Assembly (NCBI RefSeq): GCF_012933655.1
Contig: NZ_JABBJJ010000092.1
Location: 1 to 38,286, forward strand
DNA length: 38,286 bases
From: Pyxidicoccus fallax
GTDB lineage: Bacteria > Myxococcota > Myxococcia > Myxococcales > Myxococcaceae
Reading direction: 5' to 3'
Below, in pieces: positions 34,901 through 38,286 of the stretch; positions within the stretch are counted from its first letter, which is position 1; every line of letters starts with the position of its first letter. The translations under genes were made by a program, and so were the position numbers. The notes under the pieces were generated by a model, which was not told the origin of the DNA, did not search any database, and saw only the letters and a program-made list of their open reading frames with translations.

Positions 34901-35939
34901 CCTCCCGGTCACTCGCCATCACCTGGACGGCGGACCGGGCCAGTTCGAGCGCTTCCTGGGCGGCCTTCACCTCCGGTGGCTCGAAGCGGCGGAGGGGATG
35001 CGCCAGGAGCGATGCGAGCGCGGTCTCTTCCTGCCGGAGCCGCGTGAGGGCCGCGCGACATTCCTCCACGCCCTTGCGGGCCTCGTCGATGGCGACCCGC
35101 AGCGTCTCGTGCGCCGCCTCCGCCGGCTCGAAGCGCGCCTTGTCGGCGGGCTCGAGCAGCGTCAGCGCCTGGGTCACCTTCGCGCGAAGCCCCGCGAGGT
35201 CCGGGTTGGCCTGGGGCACGAGGAGCACGGCCCGCCCCTGGAACGTCTCGTCTCGGAGCGCGGCGATGGCGTCGAGCGCTCCCAGGAGCCCTTGCAGGCG
35301 GTCGCGCAGCGAGACGCGCCGCTGCTCCCGGGCCGCCTCCTCCTGGCTCACGATGGCGGCCAGCCGGGTGTCGATGGTGGTGATGGTGTCGCGCGCCGCA
35401 TCGACGACGCGCCCACCATCACGCATGGCGGCGATGGCGGCCGCATCCAGCTGGCCCACCCACTGCTCCTCGCCGAGCCCGCGCCGGTCCTGCGCGTCCG
35501 AGCCGAAGTAGGACAGGTTCCGATCCTCCAGCGAGAGGAGGAAGATGGCGCCGTCCTGCTCGCCCGTGCGCGGGTGTCTCAGCGCGCCGAAGCGCGTGCG
35601 ATTCGACAGCCCCTTGCCGAGCGCGTGCTTCACCGCCTCGATTCCCACGAAGGAGGTGCCCTCGGCGTCGGTGAAGCGCTCACCCTCGGCGCTCTGCAGC
35701 AGCACCACGGTCCAGTGAGGCGCGTTCGCCGTCAGCCACGTCTCCAGCTCACGAAGCCGAGCGTCCGACACGCCAATGTCGCCCTTGACGTAGAGGTGCT
35801 GCGACTCGGACCACACCTTCACGACGCCCACCGCGCTGCGCACGCGCTGGGGGCGGCTGCCAGCCTGGGCCGGGACGGAGAGGAAGCCGATGACCAGGAC
35901 CAGCAGGACGGTCGCGACGACCGGGAGGGAGTGCTTCAT
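31938..35939 (-). CDS. TPM-domain protein with long coiled coil and Asp/Ser-rich tail
   Basis: A 1333-aa protein. The first 26 residues are a signal peptide (ATVLLVLVIGFLSVPAQAG). Residues about 45-180 form a TPM domain (YgcG family): RELETWLTANAPHWTVVLLQ, GAIFLLSLEDRNLSYFGSDA and GGRVVDAARDTITTID. The following 270 residues are Ala/Glu/Arg/Leu helices. A membrane helix lies near 444-462 (VNSVMLLTALGTARV, followed by RRNRRRRE). About 800 more helical residues, predicted coiled coil, follow, then an E/R-rich helix (EEEERREAERRRQEAE) and a tail of Ser and Asp ending in SGSGSGFRSSSW, the Ser/Gly-Trp end common to this family. YgcG relatives are short; this one is about four times longer. Function unknown. 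Start: the ATG at 35939 gives the signal peptide. Confidence 0.82.
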   Translation of the reverse strand: MKHSLPVVATVLLVLVIGFLSVPAQAGSRPQRVRSAVGVVKVWSESQHLYVKGDIGVSDARLRELETWLTANAPHWTVVLLQSAEGERFTDAEGTSFVGIEAVKHALGKGLSNRTRFGALRHPRTGEQDGAIFLLSLEDRNLSYFGSDAQDRRGLGEEQWVGQLDAAAIAAMRDGGRVVDAARDTITTIDTRLAAIVSQEEAAREQRRVSLRDRLQGLLGALDAIAALRDETFQGRAVLLVPQANPDLAGLRAKVTQALTLLEPADKARFEPAEAAHETLRVAIDEARKGVEECRAALTRLRQEETALASLLAHPLRRFEPPEVKAAQEALELARSAVQVMASDREARFGEAVARREALEKVLEKLSQSEQRMNALPGLLDAEGKRRDAALVQSHLAASREALRKALEAFERGEPAFTERVRESDEAYAVALAGIQQAEGERALRELNVFVNSVMLLTALGTARVRRNRRRREALTRYTQWRTAIDEKTQALFGMLDRTHGVAGRSREDIEQRYAGVSRERGLKLASDVDELFLLSVAASRVLGEADTCLTGGTGVLDWVRKHLSTERYARVTRMLRDQPIVFHPDEGVELVLRGGRTDTQKLIGPLASYQPFSLSFEALVEAFNTRAANALALLDSLEHAPERSREAVTQLSDLSAELRGQEAEVEGLRAPALVGRVAPALEACVERARALLPQDPLGALEGPLQEGLRQGTDTRALRAVLGRGRSEVLPTAERAGVALVAAGLSRHWVDQSIERLTQAGNTAAEALVERPATADIQSLTEGLELLRTRASEAEALVAMAGKARAELTRAARAIDTARTELGQAMGKPPSALLLEEDSNPSDFANSGERSLAEAREALGKGELEPARTGLTAALARVSEVDAVLAHSREALARFTPRREACRTEARRLERLAAEREALLGDLTRRYQPSALRLRAGDPVHPNANGTVGDNLDEAASHRKQAAELLREADAAFDAARLLATAELLRQVEGHHALVAHRLDELGEKVRQLEAAEAANARVLTATELLATACATEVADPRAMAPTQAALAKAGLLLQAAREAVVARPSEPFTAAERLTAATLALTHVQQCVASDRELHARAGERLASAKAELKKAESLAKRAANDAVPDSQETARARRTVEDLGRALATAARALDGAHGDWNEVDAEASRIESRSETAATTLRGELKAAERAVDAIQDATRAVQRADHWSGGYGVRIIGRPGAPQLSDARAALQQGHYPAAEQAARSAERSALDAIREAEWEEDRLRREEEERREAERRRQEAERRRREEEERRRREAAEPRSTRSSWSSSDDDDSSSSSSSSSGSGSGFRSSSW
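31974..32013. repeat. GAC/TCG trinucleotide run with perfect 12-bp inverted repeat
   Basis: A run of GAC and TCG triplets encodes the Asp-Ser tail of the TPM-domain protein. CGACGACGATGA (31974-31985) and TCATCGTCGTCG (32002-32013) are perfect reverse complements 16 nt apart. The tract can form a hairpin and could slip by triplets without breaking the frame. Confidence 0.8.
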
Positions 35940-36265
35940 TTCTGTCGGAGGGCTCCTGTCGGAAAAAGAGCCAGAGCGTAGCGGAATCCCGCCGGGCCGT
36001 GTGCCCATTGCTTCATGAGCGTGGGTGAAGAGGGGGCCCCCGGGGCCGAGGGCTCGAAGATGCGGGCTGAGGATTGAGAAGAGGTCCTTCCCCGGGCAGC
36101 TGCCTGTGTGGGGCTTATCCTCGGCGTGTTCGGGCTGCTCATGCTGACCTTCGCCGGCGGAAAGCCTGTTTGCTCCCCGCGCGTGGTCAAGATGCCCTTC
36201 CACATCAAGAATCCTGGTGCTCCTCGGGAGGATGCGACGAACCGTTGAGGCACACGGCCCGCGGC
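35940..36265. other. Intergenic region upstream of the TPM-domain gene
   Basis: This 326-nt stretch should hold the minus-strand promoter of the TPM-domain gene and the end of the immunity transcript. I see no convincing gene, hairpin or promoter box in it. A GGAG lies about 14 nt before the TPM start codon, a long spacing. Confidence 0.5.
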
Positions 36266-37186
36266 TCACTTGCAGAGTCGACGGAGCCAGTGGCGCAGGT
36301 TGTCCTTGTCCTGCGAAATCCAGCCGCTGCGCTCCTCGTAGAGGTGCGGCTCCAGCAACAACGCCAGGGCCCGGTACTGCGCCAGGTCCACCTTTCTCTC
36401 CGTGTCGATGGCATCAGGCCACTCGCCCAGCGTCAGCAGCAGCCGTTCGCCCTCCATCGGTTCGAAGGAGACCTCCGGGAAGGAGAGGCTGCCTCGCAGT
36501 GCATCGATGCCGCCAAGCTGGCCCAACAGCGGCTGCCCCAGGAACGTGAGCCAGTAGGCGCCCCTCGCCTGGGTGCCGATACTCATGCTGGTGTCGTCCA
36601 GGTAATAGAGGTCCAGGCCGAGATAGCGAGAGAGAGGCACCAGGAGTTCGCGGCGCGCCGAGTGCCAGTTTCCTCGGACGGAAACGAAGGCGAGGCTCGC
36701 GTAGCCGAAGCTGAAGGGCAACTCGCGGCCGAGCTCCAGAGCCAGTGCGCGCAGGTGGACGGGGCCACGCTCCAGCAGGTACTCGGTGGGAAACGAGAAG
36801 GTCACCCCACAGCTCAAGTTCTCGTCACGAGCGAACGCGGGGGCATCGAGTCTCCAGCCCCGATACTCGATGTTGTACCCCCCCACGCCGTCTCCCCCCT
36901 CCTCCAAGTCGACCGTCCAGGCATCGCCCCAGGGGCGTTCGAGCATCTTCTCGCGAAGATGCTCCCAGCCCTTGTCATCGAGAGGAAGGGTGTCTCCGTC
37001 CGGGCTGCCGTACCAGCCGAGCGCCCGAGGAGGAATGGCACGGCGGTACGCCTGCATGGCGCGCCATACCGCGGGGGCAATCTCTCGGTGCGGGTGACGC
37101 ATGAAAAAGCAGACAACCACCCCGTCGCGGGCCACCAGATGGCCGCTGCTGTCGCGCAAGCGGATGACTGGAATGTTCTCTCTCAT
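36266..37186 (-). CDS. DUF3396-type immunity protein for the adjacent nuclease toxin
   Basis: A 306-aa protein of the DUF3396 / type VI immunity family, which protects cells against polymorphic toxins of their own kind. Visible blocks: MRENIPVIRLRDSSGHLVAR, VVVCFFMRHPHREIAPAVW, AYRRAIPPRALGWYGSPDG, ELPFSFGYASLAFVS, PLSRYLGLDLYYLDDTSMSI, GAYWLTFLGQPLLGQLGG and DLAQYRALALLLEPHLYE. No signal peptide. The ATG at 37186 sits inside the toxin reading frame, 3 nt after a run of Gs that may double as its ribosome binding site; the pair is expected to be translationally coupled. The immunity protein is normally specific for its cognate toxin. Further upstream the same frame is open but has no homology-like sequence. 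Confidence 0.85.
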   Translation of the reverse strand: MRENIPVIRLRDSSGHLVARDGVVVCFFMRHPHREIAPAVWRAMQAYRRAIPPRALGWYGSPDGDTLPLDDKGWEHLREKMLERPWGDAWTVDLEEGGDGVGGYNIEYRGWRLDAPAFARDENLSCGVTFSFPTEYLLERGPVHLRALALELGRELPFSFGYASLAFVSVRGNWHSARRELLVPLSRYLGLDLYYLDDTSMSIGTQARGAYWLTFLGQPLLGQLGGIDALRGSLSFPEVSFEPMEGERLLLTLGEWPDAIDTERKVDLAQYRALALLLEPHLYEERSGWISQDKDNLRHWLRRLCK

Positions 37187-37973
37187 CTCCCCCCAAGGCT
37201 TCCTTGTAGATTTGCCCCTGCGTGTAACCCGCATAGGCACTGTTCCCGTCGTACTCCTTCCATCTTGGCTTGTTGGTTCCGGGACACGGAAACTTGAAGT
37301 CGAGCGTGAGCACGGACCGCAGGCGGTCGCCGTCGGCATGGAGTACGAGGTCCGGCTTGATGGTGCGCCACAGCTCCTTCGTGCACCCTTCCTCGAGGAG
37401 CCGAGCCTCCTCCTGCCGGCTTACCGTCTCCAACATCCTGGCGTTGGGGTAGTAGCGGTAGCGTTGCTCGATGCTGTACGGCCTGAGCCACAACTCCTCC
37501 AATACTTCGCGGGCGCATTGGAGCGCCACCGCGTGCTTGCGCTGCCCCAGCACCATGGCTCGCGTGATTCGCCCCGCGCACCCATCCACCTCCACCTCCT
37601 CGCCGCACTCCTGACGTGTCGGGGCACGGTCGCCGAAGAACTCAGCATTGACCTGGCGCTCGGCCTTCCTGGCGCAGTCCACCAGACGCTCCTCCAGTTC
37701 CCCCACCGCGTTGTCGCCCTCCAACAGCGTCAGCAGGACGGGAGCGAACTGGACGAGGACGGATGCCACGGCTGTTTGGCTGGCGGCCTGAGTCAGCGTC
37801 CCCGCCCCTCTGCCCGCGGCAGCGGCGTGGCGCAGACGGCCTGCCGTCTCCGTGTCCACGAAGCGCAACGCTCCAGGGGGCGCCCGTTGAGGGCCGCCGG
37901 CACAGGCCCCGAGCAGGATACAGGCCACCACCAGCAGCACGGACTTCCAGCACGGCGTTCGGAGAGCGGGCAT
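36975..37973 (-). CDS. Lipoprotein PD-(D/E)XK nuclease toxin, SitA-like, run-on C-terminus
   Basis: A 332-aa exported toxin candidate. The ATG at 37973 gives a lipoprotein signal (SVLLVVACILLGAC, Cys24). Residues 100-230 hold a Cys-rich helical part and a PD-(D/E)XK nuclease core: KPDLVLH (Pro207, Asp208) and LDFKFP (Asp225, Lys227). Related myxobacterial toxins close soon after the block KPRWKEY... YKEALGG. Here, after Gly262, the frame does not stop but continues for 70 residues of Arg/Pro/Ser-rich sequence overlapping the immunity gene in another frame. That part looks non-native. A lipoprotein nuclease with a dedicated DUF3396 partner fits SitA-type toxins passed between myxobacterial cells by outer membrane exchange; this placement is inferred. 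It is divergent from a kinase gene 64 nt away. Confidence 0.75.
   Translation of the reverse strand: MPALRTPCWKSVLLVVACILLGACAGGPQRAPPGALRFVDTETAGRLRHAAAAGRGAGTLTQAASQTAVASVLVQFAPVLLTLLEGDNAVGELEERLVDCARKAERQVNAEFFGDRAPTRQECGEEVEVDGCAGRITRAMVLGQRKHAVALQCAREVLEELWLRPYSIEQRYRYYPNARMLETVSRQEEARLLEEGCTKELWRTIKPDLVLHADGDRLRSVLTLDFKFPCPGTNKPRWKEYDGNSAYAGYTQGQIYKEALGGDEREHSSHPLARQQRPSGGPRRGGCLLFHASPAPRDCPRGMARHAGVPPCHSSSGARLVRQPGRRHPSSR
37189..37194 (-). repeat. G6 homopolymer at the toxin-immunity junction
   Basis: Six Gs on the minus strand, in the codons for Leu-Gly-Gly of the toxin, directly before the immunity start codon. One extra G would bring the toxin into frame with a TGA that overlaps the immunity ATG (ATGA). 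Confidence 0.7.
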
Positions 37974-38037
37974 GCCAAGCGTCCTGTAGCCTATCGGTGA
38001 ACAGAACGGACCGCTCATCTCCCAGCGAGGCACCCTC

Positions 38038-38286
38038 ATGCAGCCTGCACAGCTGAATCCAGCGCGCCTTCCTTTGGGAACCCAGGTAGGCCCCTGGCGG
38101 GTGCTGGAGCGTCTCGGGAGGGGAGCCCATGGCGCCGTCTACCGCGCTATTGGCGCGCAGTCGCCCTCCAGGCCCGTCGCCCTCAAGGTGGCCCTGCGCC
38201 CTGACAACGCGCGCTTCGCACGCGAGCGGGAGCTGCTCTCGCGTCTCCACCACCCCCACGTCCCCCATACTCTTATAAACATGCGA
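38038..38286 (+). CDS. Ser/Thr protein kinase, N-terminal part cut by window end
   Basis: Partial gene, 83 codons present. The start ATG has GAGG 7 nt upstream. The product has the N-lobe of a Hanks-type kinase: VGPWRVLERLGRGAHGAVYR with the Gly-rich loop, VALKVAL with the ATP-binding Lys, a helix with the conserved Glu (ARERELLSRL) and HHPHVP. This is the compact layout of myxobacterial kinases that start nearly at the Gly-rich loop, without a long leader. After HPHVP the sequence turns AT-rich (TLINMR), unlike the usual continuation. The gene is divergent from the nuclease toxin gene. Confidence 0.85.
   Translation, partial: MQPAQLNPARLPLGTQVGPWRVLERLGRGAHGAVYRAIGAQSPSRPVALKVALRPDNARFARERELLSRLHHPHVPHTLINMR

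Noticed and set aside
32235..35981. 1248-aa open frame on the plus strand opposite the TPM-domain gene
   Set aside because: It is rich in Arg, Gly, His, Leu and Val in a pattern typical of the reverse strand of GC-rich genes, has no domain or membrane pattern, and the minus strand codes a clear signal peptide and TPM domain.

Overview
The window looks like part of a myxobacterial chromosome (suborder Cystobacterineae is my guess; genus not resolved). The reasons are the very high GC content, two serine/threonine kinases (one with a long TPR tail), an Oar-like TonB-dependent receptor, several lipoproteins with Asp/Ser/Gly-rich or Cys/Asp-rich linkers, a FloR/CmlA-like exporter, and a lipoprotein nuclease-toxin/immunity pair of the kind myxobacteria use for kin discrimination. 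I found no rRNA, tRNA, CRISPR array, insertion sequence or phage module.

Left part (1-11.8 kb): a membrane pyrophosphatase whose key residues suggest a K+-dependent, possibly Na+-pumping type; a 66-aa small protein; a GT87-like membrane glycosyltransferase; a YCII-domain protein; an unrecognised 128-aa protein; an Oar-like TonB-dependent receptor ending in a terminator-like hairpin; a kinase with an N-terminal Cys/His finger and C-terminal TPRs, facing a secreted PPP-type phosphatase 7 bp away.

Middle (11.9-22.7 kb): a secreted GH18-like/PKD/discoidin-domain protein; a FloR/CmlA-type exporter; an ankyrin-SUKH fusion; an unknown 285-aa protein; then a tight five-gene plus-strand operon (17724-22114). 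It encodes a two-domain GTP cyclohydrolase II homologue that has lost the catalytic Tyr, a creatininase-family amidohydrolase, a Coq4-family protein with an intact HDxxHx11E motif, and two short-chain dehydrogenases. I know of no described pathway with this combination. The best reading is a GTP-derived pyrimidine, pteridine or related specialised metabolite route (inference). It is the strongest candidate here for an undescribed system.

Right part (22.7-38.3 kb): a lipoprotein built of about twelve PPC-like repeats; a second lipoprotein with a Cys/Asp-rich linker; an S33-type alpha/beta hydrolase; an antibiotic-biosynthesis-monooxygenase-fold protein divergent from an AraC regulator that lacks the start of its sensor domain; a DUF1993 protein; a 1333-aa TPM-domain coiled-coil protein with an Asp/Ser tail; a SitA-like lipoprotein PD-(D/E)XK nuclease with a DUF3396 immunity protein, in which the toxin frame runs 212 nt into the immunity gene next to a G6 tract; and the start of another kinase, cut by the window end just after an abruptly AT-rich stretch.
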